Assembly (NCBI GenBank): GCA_002292325.1
Contig: DBBR01000060.1
Span: 1 to 14,026, forward strand
Source of the DNA: Flavobacteriales bacterium UBA979
Lineage (GTDB): Bacteria; Bacteroidota; Bacteroidia; Flavobacteriales_D; Sanyastnellaceae
Length of the DNA stretch: 14,026 nucleotides
Direction: 5' to 3'
Part shown: positions 1-7,076 of the stretch, piece after piece
How the letters are laid out: every line of letters starts with the position of its first letter
Position numbering within the stretch: position 1 is the stretch's first letter
Program-made: the position numbers and the translations under genes
The notes under the pieces: model-generated
What the model was told of the DNA's origin: nothing
Seen by the model: only the letters and a program-made list of their open reading frames with translations
The model's database searches: none

Positions 1-923
1 ACGGATCGGTGGGCGATGAGGGCACTGCCTAGGAGGGCCATGTTGATCCAGTCCGGGGTGATGAATTTCAACTCCTGCACAGGAGCTCCGGATGAAGCCC
101 ACCACACCGCTCCAGCAAGGCAAGTCACACCCGTGATGGCTGACAATAATCTACCCCGGTCCAGCCGATCCGCAAATGCCCGAGACGCTTCATTCTCATC
201 CAGCGAAGCGGGTTGAACAGCAAGGAAAGGCACAGGGCCATTGGATTTCACAGTTCGGCCCAACCAAGCGAATAGAGCGACCGTGAGCACTGCAACAACC
301 GCTGTTAAAGTCAAACTCCAACTGCTGAAAACCGTTTCCCGTAACCCAATCGAATTGGGCAGGGATTGCGCCCAGTCAGCCTGACCGACGAGCTCCTGTA
401 AATGCCCGTTTTCGGCAACTTTCAGCGGGGCTGACCCGCTCAATCCTCCATGCCAGACAAGCATTCCAGCATAGCCCGCTGCTCCCAATACCCCCAAGTG
501 AATGGGGCTTTGGCCTCCGCGATTTCGGTACTCATCCATAACACCACGGACCAGGATAGCCCCACCAATGAGTCCCAATCCCCAATTGAGCCATCCCAAT
601 CCCATGGACAAAAGTGCGACTTTGCCTGCCACCCATCGAGCATCCTTGACGACCCAAGCTACACCCCGCCCCAGCGCTCGCATCACAGGAGGAGCAAGCG
701 CCAGCACGTGTCCGAGCACCAGCATAAACATGGCCTGAAAGCCGAAGCGAATCAACCCCGGACTCCACATCCCTTGGACCCAAGCCCCGAGTACATCGCT
801 TGCCGCAGAGTCGCGGAGTGCGAGTGCTGCAGCTAAGCCAGTGAGCAAGACTGCAATGGACAATGGCGTGGGCATCCAGCGTTGGAAAGCACGCGCATAA
901 CCGTTTAAAAATCGGTCTACCAT
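1..923 (-). CDS. atoE: AtoE-family short-chain fatty acid transporter, C-terminus cut by window edge
   Basis: An inner-membrane permease of the AtoE type, expected to move short-chain fatty acids such as acetoacetate or butyrate. The frame is open from an ATG at 923 down to base 1 and gives 307 residues; family members have about 440, so the last third lies outside the window. The start MVDRFLNGYARAFQRWMPTP is typical of the family (a short amphipathic N-terminus before the first membrane helix). Hydrophobic segments follow at about residues 18-31, 54-72 and 95-121. The conserved loop VWHGGLSGSAPLK (about residues 149-161) is the clearest family mark, followed by a helix near 190-206. The gene is divergent from the methyltransferase gene, with 38 bases between the starts. 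No Shine-Dalgarno sequence is evident. The family assignment is by recognition; the substrate is inferred. Confidence 0.85.
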   Translation of the reverse strand, partial: MVDRFLNGYARAFQRWMPTPLSIAVLLTGLAAALALRDSAASDVLGAWVQGMWSPGLIRFGFQAMFMLVLGHVLALAPPVMRALGRGVAWVVKDARWVAGKVALLSMGLGWLNWGLGLIGGAILVRGVMDEYRNRGGQSPIHLGVLGAAGYAGMLVWHGGLSGSAPLKVAENGHLQELVGQADWAQSLPNSIGLRETVFSSWSLTLTAVVAVLTVALFAWLGRTVKSNGPVPFLAVQPASLDENEASRAFADRLDRGRLLSAITGVTCLAGAVWWASSGAPVQELKFITPDWINMALLGSALIAHRS

Positions 924-950
924 GCTCAAAAGGTATGAAATAAGGATGCC

Positions 951-958
951 TATATTTG
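951..958 (+). promoter_or_regulatory. Possible Bacteroidota -7 element before the methyltransferase gene
   Basis: TATATTTG matches the Bacteroidota -7 form TAnnTTTG exactly, in the 38-base divergent gap. No TTG is seen at the usual -33 distance. The element lies so close to the ATG at 962 that the transcript would be nearly leaderless. It is therefore weak support only. Confidence 0.2.
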
Positions 959-961
959 GAC

Positions 962-1525
962 ATGCAGTTGATAAATAAAAATCAACGATGGCAGTTTTTC
1001 TGCAGTTTCATTCGAAATCCAATTCGAAACGCCAGTGTATTGCCGAGTAGCCGGAAGGCCAGTCAAGGAATGTTCGAGGGAGTGGATTGGAGTGCTTTGA
1101 GCCATGTGGTTGAACTTGGTCCTGGAACCGGCTCCTTCACCCGGGAATTGCATGAAAATGTTCCCCCACACTGCAAGGTGATGCTCATTGAGCTCAATGC
1201 GGACTACATCCCGTTCTTGAAAAGCAAATACGGCGACCGTTTTGAAATCGTTCAGGGCAGTGCGGAAAATTTCGAGGAGCTCGTGAAGTCAAGCGGCTGG
1301 CCCAAGGTTGATTTGATTGTTTCAGGGTTGCCCTTTACATTGCCCCAATCGGTCAAAAAACCGCTATACAAATCACTTTTAGCTCAATCACAACAGGGAA
1401 CAATATTCCGCTGGTTCACGTATTTTCCTTGGTTGATGAAGCCCCATTTTAAGGCGTTTCCTTTCCGATGTGTGAAAGGGGTGTGGTTCAATCTTCCGCC
1501 GCTCTGGGTTTACAGCGTGAACTAG
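962..1525 (+). CDS. Phospholipid N-methyltransferase-like SAM-dependent methyltransferase
   Basis: A class I SAM-dependent methyltransferase of 187 residues, close in layout to the Rhodobacter-type PmtA enzymes (COG3963) that methylate phosphatidylethanolamine. Motif I is VVELGPGTGSFTREL (residues 49-63). The acidic end of strand 2 is LIELNADY (75-82). The substrate-side motif IV is LIVSGLPFTLP (118-128), which resembles the SGLP loop of PmtA rather than the NPPY of DNA or RNA methylases. The N-terminal part, with several Arg and a VLPSSR element (26-31), also fits PmtA. I chose the ATG at 962; an in-frame TTG at 956 is the alternative. The gene converges on the large secreted protein with only five bases between the stops. 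No membrane helix is apparent, so a cytoplasmic or membrane-peripheral enzyme is likely. The lipid substrate is inferred, not shown. Confidence 0.75.
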   Translation: MQLINKNQRWQFFCSFIRNPIRNASVLPSSRKASQGMFEGVDWSALSHVVELGPGTGSFTRELHENVPPHCKVMLIELNADYIPFLKSKYGDRFEIVQGSAENFEELVKSSGWPKVDLIVSGLPFTLPQSVKKPLYKSLLAQSQQGTIFRWFTYFPWLMKPHFKAFPFRCVKGVWFNLPPLWVYSVN

Positions 1526-1530
1526 GAGAA

Positions 1531-3882
1531 TCAACGAACGAGCGTGAAAGGTCCCTGATAGGTCGCAACGGTTGGACCTTCAAGTACTTCAGTTCCTGCG
1601 GAGCTGATGACGGTCAACTCTTCGGTAGCGACCGGTATATTAAGGATGAAATAATAGGTTCCTTCCGAAGCGTCGAACCGCGGATCCCAGCCTGCGCTGC
1701 CGCCGAAATCAAGGTCGGAAAAGATGAGCGCACCCCAGCGGTTGAAGATTTGCATTCGGACTCCTTGCAAGTTGTGCAGACCACTGATGCGAAACCGATC
1801 ATTTTTGCCGTCTCCATTGGGGGAAAAAACGTTGGGAATGATGATTTCACAATCTTCGATGCTGACATCAATTTCACCGGTTGCCGAAAAGTTGCACGGT
1901 GGTCCTGTGAAATAGTCAATGACATAGAGTCCAGGCCCGCTATACGGAACAGCTTCCGAGGGATCAGGCAAGGCGATGGATTCATTGCTTCCCACGGGCC
2001 AAAATGTCCATTGGATTTGATAAAGTGGATCGGCTTGCCTTCCAAAAAGAAGTGAGCCGGGAGCCGGACAATAAACCAACGTGTCGTCGATATAGTCGAC
2101 CATCATCGGGTTGGGCAGGGACATGATCTCCAACTCCAATTCGACAAGGCTGTCGCATCCTGTTGCACTTGTGAGCACGTCATTGTACAGTCCAGAATCA
2201 TCGTAGATCGTTCCATTCCATTCGTATTCAGCACAAGCCGTAGCAGAAGACTGCCCAGAATATGGTGGAAAGAACTCAACGGTCTGGGCGCTGCTGTCCG
2301 CACACAAGTCGCCTTCTACATGAAGAAGGACGGTATAAACGCCCGGCGTTTGCGTTTCGATTTCAAACAAGTCATCGCCAAGGTTTTCGGTCTCGAGGTC
2401 TCCAAAATCCCAACTCAACGAACCGCCTCCCAGCGTATCCCCCACAAATTCTACAAACGCGTCATCCCCCCAGCAAACTTCAGCTGGCGCATCAAAGGCT
2501 GCGTTGATGTTCAACGAAAACCCGGAGTAGTATCCGGAAAACCCGGCATCGGCGCTGGATCCGAATAAACCCACGGCTACTGGACCGGTGGATTCCACCG
2601 TGATATCCCCTGAGAGATTTAAGATGCGGTACGTTTCCCACCCAGGAAATCCGTCGACACCCACCGCACCAAATTGAGGATTGCCATCAACGGTGAGGTT
2701 GGCACCTGCTTCGGTGATGGCAAAGATGCCGCCCGTGTAAGTGGTATTGCCGATGGATTGAATGCTCGGGATCTCATCGACTTCGTTCGGCATGCCACAA
2801 GAAATGGGTGGAATGAAGTTCATACCGGGAGTGGACTGACTAGCGCTGCCAGCTAAAAATTGATAGACATACGCAGGCTGGGAAGTTTGGAGGAACAGAT
2901 TTCCGTGAGGTGTGCCCGTGTAATCGTTATTGTCTGTCATGAACCATTCGCCCGGTTGCAGCGTCGCCGCGGGGGTTGGGCTTCCATTGAGTAAAACCTC
3001 GGTGTTGGCATAGTGGGCTACAACAAATCCGCGTTCTTGGCTGGGATCGCCAATTCCTTCCACCAAAATGTGGTCGTTGCCGAGGTAGCCGACTGGAACA
3101 ATCTGATCGGCACCGATGTCTTGGTTACTCGAAGTGGTGCCTACCGAGCCGCACCAATTGCCAACGTTGATGACAATGTTGCCGCTCGACTGCACCAGTG
3201 CCCCTAAAACTCCCGCCAAATTGGCGTTGGAATTGGCGTAGGCTGAATAAACACGGCATTCTCCTTCGTTGAGGGTGAAGTTGAGCATATCCGCATTTAA
3301 AGTGGGTGTTCCGGCAAACGTGACATCGCTGTCGTAGCCCGAAACCTGCACTTGGACTGCGTCTTCCGTTGCCATTATGCCGAAAACAAACGACCGCAAT
3401 CCTCCTTGATACGTGACGGGCATGCCACCCAGTCGGAACGTTTGCCCTTGTGCTTTGGTACCTTTTGATGTGAGCGCTTCAGCCTGCCAATTGCTTCGAT
3501 AACGAGCGTTGCAAAAGATGGGTGCGGAAGATTCGACGATGAGTCCCCGATTGGTTAGGGTGGTATTGAGCTCTGATCCCGACACCATGAGTTTGCTTCC
3601 CGAGGACTGCCCGTCACCGATGTAAACTTCCAAAGGATCTTGGTTTTGTATGGTATAGGGCGAATCGCCAAAAGGCACTCCCGATCCGTCCGTGATGTTG
3701 ACCATCACCGGCTCGGTGCTTGGAGTGGAAAGGTACAGGTAGTGATCGTTGATTTGTCCGTTATCTCGGCTGTGCATGGGGGGGATCCAATGCCAGGTGT
3801 CCAGCTGGCCCACAGCGCCTTGAGCCGTGCACAAAGTCAGCAGGATCATCAGGTACCATCGATGAAAATGAGGTCGTCCCAT
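1531..3882 (-). CDS. Large T9SS-secreted protein: IgGFc-binding-like region, PKD domain, CHU_C type B sorting tail
   Basis: A 783-residue exported surface or secreted protein. A signal peptide ends near residue 25 (AVG before QLDTW). Residues about 29-460 resemble the Bacteroidota IgGFc_binding region: HWIPPMHSRDNG near the start, LYLSTPSTEPVMVNI (49-63), and ALTSKGTKAQGQTFRLG (136-152). A PKD-like beta domain covers about 465-540, with WDFGD at 491-495. A short repeat of the type 'TACAEYEWNG...ATGCDSLVELEL' lies at 548-586. The tail from about 679 is the gliding-motility CHU_C domain, with IIPNVFSPNGDGKNDRFRI (680-698), IFNRWG (712-717) and GTYYFIL (741-747); this is the type B sorting signal of the type IX system. 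Proteins of this plan are usually adhesins or structural surface proteins; binding of antibody is not implied by the domain name. The next gene upstream is divergent, 87 bases away. Confidence 0.88.
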   Translation of the reverse strand: MGRPHFHRWYLMILLTLCTAQGAVGQLDTWHWIPPMHSRDNGQINDHYLYLSTPSTEPVMVNITDGSGVPFGDSPYTIQNQDPLEVYIGDGQSSGSKLMVSGSELNTTLTNRGLIVESSAPIFCNARYRSNWQAEALTSKGTKAQGQTFRLGGMPVTYQGGLRSFVFGIMATEDAVQVQVSGYDSDVTFAGTPTLNADMLNFTLNEGECRVYSAYANSNANLAGVLGALVQSSGNIVINVGNWCGSVGTTSSNQDIGADQIVPVGYLGNDHILVEGIGDPSQERGFVVAHYANTEVLLNGSPTPAATLQPGEWFMTDNNDYTGTPHGNLFLQTSQPAYVYQFLAGSASQSTPGMNFIPPISCGMPNEVDEIPSIQSIGNTTYTGGIFAITEAGANLTVDGNPQFGAVGVDGFPGWETYRILNLSGDITVESTGPVAVGLFGSSADAGFSGYYSGFSLNINAAFDAPAEVCWGDDAFVEFVGDTLGGGSLSWDFGDLETENLGDDLFEIETQTPGVYTVLLHVEGDLCADSSAQTVEFFPPYSGQSSATACAEYEWNGTIYDDSGLYNDVLTSATGCDSLVELELEIMSLPNPMMVDYIDDTLVYCPAPGSLLFGRQADPLYQIQWTFWPVGSNESIALPDPSEAVPYSGPGLYVIDYFTGPPCNFSATGEIDVSIEDCEIIIPNVFSPNGDGKNDRFRISGLHNLQGVRMQIFNRWGALIFSDLDFGGSAGWDPRFDASEGTYYFILNIPVATEELTVISSAGTEVLEGPTVATYQGPFTLVR

Positions 3883-3969
3883 GACGTAAACTTAGCGGAT
3901 ATTTTCATTTCATCGCAAACCATCAAGCTTGCCAATCAAGGCATTCACCCAGATTGCGTACTTTCGGAC

Positions 3970-4779
3970 ATGCGATATTCCTTCCAGTTTACCATCCTCC
4001 TTTTGGTTTTGTATTGCACAGGACCTGCAGGGGCGAAGGAATGGGTGAGCATTGATGCGGACAAGCCCCGGACTGAAAAAACGGCCTTGGTTATTTTCAA
4101 TGGTTTCGGAGGCACAAAGTCCGGCATGAAAGCCCAGATGGCTTTTTGGGAGAACAAGGGCATGGATGTGTTCATTCCTCAACCGCTGGTTCGAACATCG
4201 CTGGACGAAAGTGTCATCGCTGTTGGGGAGTTCGCACAGGAATATCATTTAGCGGAGTATGCCGAAGTAAAAGCCATTTGTTATATCGCGGGAGCGTATC
4301 TCATGCACAGGCATTTGGAGAAGGGAGGATTGCCGAATTTGTCCATGGTAATTTACGATCGAAGTCCAACGCAAGAGCGCGCACCCAAAGCGGTCATCGA
4401 CCGGTTTCCATTGTTGGGTAAAATGGCCATGGGAGATGTCCTAAAAGATCTGAGCGAAGCCGAATGGCCGGCACCGCCACCCGCGCATGTGGAAAGAGGT
4501 TTAATCATTGAGAATCGTGCGACGTCACTGATGCGAATTTTGGAGGCGGAGGCGAGGTCGATGGGACCACTGGTCTATGATTGGCGCGCAATTGATTCGG
4601 CTGCTTTAGACGCTTTTCACGTGGCGTTGGACCATGATATGATGTACACGCGGTGGGATATCATAGGCGAACCTTCCGTTTATTTTTTTGAAAACGGTGT
4701 TTTTCCTGCCGACTTGCCTCGGGAGCGGTTGAATGCGAATCCGTTTGATAAGTCGCTTCCCATTCCAGAAGTCCGCTGA
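3970..4779 (+). CDS. Exported alpha/beta-hydrolase-like protein lacking the nucleophile serine
   Basis: A 269-residue protein of unknown function. I chose the ATG at 3970 because it opens a good signal peptide (MRYSFQFTILLLVLYCTGPAGAKEW); a longer frame upstream would run through the divergent promoter region. The early part has the look of an alpha/beta hydrolase: a strand and turn ALVIFNGFGGTKSG (39-52), then a strand DVFIPQP (66-72). At the place of the nucleophile elbow, after strand VKAICYI (100-106), the sequence reads YIAGA instead of GxSxG, so there is no serine. A later DHDMMY (221-226) is where a histidine could sit. It may be a non-catalytic relative or use other residues. It is the first gene of the tight lipid-gene run, four bases before the CDP-alcohol transferase, so a role at the membrane or in periplasmic lipid handling is a reasonable inference. 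Confidence 0.65.
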   Translation: MRYSFQFTILLLVLYCTGPAGAKEWVSIDADKPRTEKTALVIFNGFGGTKSGMKAQMAFWENKGMDVFIPQPLVRTSLDESVIAVGEFAQEYHLAEYAEVKAICYIAGAYLMHRHLEKGGLPNLSMVIYDRSPTQERAPKAVIDRFPLLGKMAMGDVLKDLSEAEWPAPPPAHVERGLIIENRATSLMRILEAEARSMGPLVYDWRAIDSAALDAFHVALDHDMMYTRWDIIGEPSVYFFENGVFPADLPRERLNANPFDKSLPIPEVR

Positions 4780-4783
4780 TCGC

Positions 4784-5392
4784 ATGAAAATCCCATCGAC
4801 ATACGACCTGAAGCCTGCTTTCCAGCGGCTGCTTTCACCGGTTATGGAGCGACTTCATGCGTGGGGCGTTACGCCGAACGGATTGACTTGGATGGCCATT
4901 GTTCTGTCTGGAGGGCTGGGTGCGGCTTTTGTTCAAGGTTTGTCCGATCCCCGTTGGTTTTGGATGGTTGTGGTTGGCTTGTTGGTTAGGATGATGCTCA
5001 ATGCCCTTGATGGCATGATGGCTCGGCAGTATGGCATGACCTCCAAGGCGGGCGCGGTATTGAATGAGTTAGGGGATGTTGTAAGCGATGCACTGGTCAT
5101 GTGGCCTTTGGCGCTGCTGCCCGGGATGCATTGGGGGTGGGTAGGTGCTTTACTTTGGTTGTCAGCGGTGAATGAATTCGCTGGAATACTGGGGAGTTCC
5201 ATTGGAACTGAGCGGCGATATGAAGGGCCCATGGGAAAAAGCGATCGCACGCTGATCTGGGGTGTGTTGTGCATTGGTCTTGGTTTGAGATTTGACGTGA
5301 CGTTCGGTCTCATGCCGGCGGTTTATGTTGTACTGGCCTGCCTTGTTTGGAGTACTTGGCGGCGCATCAAAAAAACACTCTCTGATGAATAA
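4784..5392 (+). CDS. CDP-alcohol phosphatidyltransferase family protein with Asn-substituted motif
   Basis: A 202-residue integral membrane enzyme of the CDP-alcohol phosphatidyltransferase family, which displaces CMP from a CDP-linked lipid with an alcohol. The start is the ATG at 4784, four bases after the previous stop; a longer frame overlapping that gene is less likely. The family motif is D-x2-D-G-x2-A-R-x8-G-x3-D-x3-D. Here it is at residues 73-98: N73, D76, G77, A80, R81, G90, N94, D98. The first and third Asp are therefore Asn, while the second and fourth are kept, and another Asp follows at 102 (GDVVSDA). Several membrane segments surround it (about 36-50, 58-72, 104-113, 118-137, 155-168, 174-190). 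Its last eight bases overlap the CdsA-like gene. The pairing resembles the YnbA/YnbB pair of E. coli. The alcohol acceptor is unknown. Confidence 0.82.
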   Translation: MKIPSTYDLKPAFQRLLSPVMERLHAWGVTPNGLTWMAIVLSGGLGAAFVQGLSDPRWFWMVVVGLLVRMMLNALDGMMARQYGMTSKAGAVLNELGDVVSDALVMWPLALLPGMHWGWVGALLWLSAVNEFAGILGSSIGTERRYEGPMGKSDRTLIWGVLCIGLGLRFDVTFGLMPAVYVVLACLVWSTWRRIKKTLSDE

Positions 5393-6347
5393 ATTGATTC
5401 AAGATTGGGGCATGATTGCAGAGATCCAATGGGTCATCTTCATCATTCTGAGCATCCTTGTTTTTAGCTCAACGGCTTGGTTTATCTGGAACCGACTCAA
5501 ACCCGGAAACTTACCCAAAGAGCTTCAAGTCCGGACGCGGAGCTGGTGGGTTATGTGCGCCTGTTTCATTGTGACGACGGTCGCTCACCCTCTGGTGACG
5601 CACCTCGGTTTGGCATTTTTGAGTTTTGCCCTGCTCAGAGAAATGTATCCTCTTTTGAAATTGGATTCACGCGAGCGCAATGTGGTGATGATTTGCTATG
5701 CGGTCATTCCTGTGCAATACACTCTGGCATACTTGGGCATGACAACGTTGTTCTTGGCCTTCATTCCGGTATTTATGTTTGTGTTGATTCCATTCATGCT
5801 CGTCACCCGCGGCGAAACAGAAGGCATCGTTCGATCCATTTCGTTGATGCCCTATTCTTTGGTCGCTTGGGTTTATGGCATGAGTCATTTAGCGCTGCTG
5901 TTTCAGCTTCCAGAAATCCCAGGGTTCAAAGCGGGACCTCAGGGGCTTTTGCTGTATTTGATTTTCTTGGTGGGCATCAATGACGTACTTCAATTTGCTT
6001 GGGGCAAAACCTTGGGACAGCACGCGGTGCTGCCACGGGTCAGTCCGAATAAAACCTGGGAGGGACTCATTGGAGGAGTTTTATCAACGACTTTGATCGC
6101 GGTGGCACTGAGGTTTCTAACTCCTTTGGAGCCCTGGCAAGCTGCGCTGACCGGATTTTGCGTCGCCGTAGCTGGATTCATGGGAGACGCTATCGCATCG
6201 GGCATCAAGCGAGACATCGGCATCAAAAATTCGGGCAATGCGATTCCAGGGCACGGCGGCTACCTCGATCGGTTGGACGGCTTTTCAGCTGCCGCAGCTC
6301 CATTTTTTCACCTCATATACTTTTTTGGAGTCACTGCCGCGAGTTAA
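5385..6347 (+). CDS. CdsA-like phosphatidate cytidylyltransferase (YnbB-like)
   Basis: A 320-residue multi-pass membrane protein that should activate phosphatidic acid with CTP to give CDP-diacylglycerol. I chose the ATG at 5385, which overlaps the transferase stop by eight bases; an upstream in-frame start at 5325 would overlap far more, and 5412 is a further option. Family marks are clear: GINDVLQFAWGKTLG (197-211), VSPNKTWEGLIGG (219-231), and the C-terminal signature from S272 through KR (275-276), K281, PGHGG (288-292) and DRLD (295-298). In that signature the Asp normally following K281 is Asn (N282). About eight hydrophobic segments are present. The housekeeping CdsA is usually near other genes, so with its partner transferase this looks like a second, dedicated copy. 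Stop and next start are nine bases apart. Confidence 0.85.
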   Translation: MNKLIQDWGMIAEIQWVIFIILSILVFSSTAWFIWNRLKPGNLPKELQVRTRSWWVMCACFIVTTVAHPLVTHLGLAFLSFALLREMYPLLKLDSRERNVVMICYAVIPVQYTLAYLGMTTLFLAFIPVFMFVLIPFMLVTRGETEGIVRSISLMPYSLVAWVYGMSHLALLFQLPEIPGFKAGPQGLLLYLIFLVGINDVLQFAWGKTLGQHAVLPRVSPNKTWEGLIGGVLSTTLIAVALRFLTPLEPWQAALTGFCVAVAGFMGDAIASGIKRDIGIKNSGNAIPGHGGYLDRLDGFSAAAAPFFHLIYFFGVTAAS

Positions 6348-6356
6348 CTTTCGAAG

Positions 6357-7076
6357 ATGCCCAAGGACCGAATTGACTCGAAGCTGTTCCAAGCGCATGT
6401 TCCCAATGGAAGGCGCTGGTTGCTTTGGTTGCTTTATAAAGTGTTTTGGCGCACGGTGTTTGGGTTGGTCATCGGCCTTCGTTATGTGCGAAATGCGAAA
6501 CCCCATCCCGATGGCCCCATCATTTACATAGCGAACCACAACAGCCACTTGGACGCGATGTCGTTGATGACCATTGTGCCATCCCATCGCATCCATTTGA
6601 CACACTCCGTTGCGGCTCAGGACTTTTTTGGTACTTCGGGATTTCGCAAGTGGAGCATGCAAAATCTGGTCAATGCCGTCCTGATTTCAAGGACCAAAGA
6701 CGGCCGGGATGTGGACCCCATCGAGTTGCTCGACGCCATGCTTAATGAGGGTCATAGCTTGATTTTGTTTCCAGAAGGTACGCGAGGAGTGCCGGGTTTG
6801 ATGGCCGATTTCAAACGAGGAGTGGGGCATTTGGCATCACGTAACCCGGGGGTGCCTGTGGTCCCTGTTTACTTGGATGGTCTGTACCGAAACTTGCCGA
6901 AGGGCCGGACCATGATTGTTCCATTTGGCGGTACATTGGTGATGGGCGATGCGTTGCATTTTGAAGGTGAGAGCATCAATGAAATCACCGAAATCACCCA
7001 AAAAGCCATTGAAAAAATGGCATACGAATTGGAACGAGAAAACCAATTGCCCCGTTCAAAAAATGCATCCCGATGA
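6357..7076 (+). CDS. PlsC-like 1-acyl-sn-glycerol-3-phosphate acyltransferase family protein
   Basis: A 239-residue glycerolipid acyltransferase of the PlsC (LPLAT) family, expected to move an acyl chain onto a lysophospholipid or related acceptor at the inner membrane. Motif I, the catalytic HxxxxD, is at residues 61-66 within NHNSHLDAM. Motif II-like residues are near 107-118 (AVLISRTKDGRD). Motif III is FPEGTRG at 138-144, and motif IV is VPVVPVYL at 167-174. One hydrophobic segment near residues 21-42 (WLLWLLYKVFWRTVFGLVIG) may anchor it. The start is the ATG at 6357. The stop overlaps the start of the Kazal gene as ATGA. Its place directly after the transferase/cytidylyltransferase pair suggests it supplies or remodels the acyl chains of the same lipid. 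Confidence 0.88.
   Translation: MPKDRIDSKLFQAHVPNGRRWLLWLLYKVFWRTVFGLVIGLRYVRNAKPHPDGPIIYIANHNSHLDAMSLMTIVPSHRIHLTHSVAAQDFFGTSGFRKWSMQNLVNAVLISRTKDGRDVDPIELLDAMLNEGHSLILFPEGTRGVPGLMADFKRGVGHLASRNPGVPVVPVYLDGLYRNLPKGRTMIVPFGGTLVMGDALHFEGESINEITEITQKAIEKMAYELERENQLPRSKNASR

Noticed and set aside
450..836. Plus-strand open frame of 128 codons
   Set aside because: It is antisense to the well-supported AtoE gene and has no recognisable protein features.
1526..1530. Possible terminator between the converging methyltransferase and CHU_C genes
   Set aside because: Only five bases separate the stops and no stem with a T-run is seen around them.
3640..3969. Longer N-terminus for the hydrolase-like protein
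   Set aside because: The extension lies opposite the start of the CHU_C gene and would precede a clear signal peptide at 3970, so it is not translated in all likelihood.
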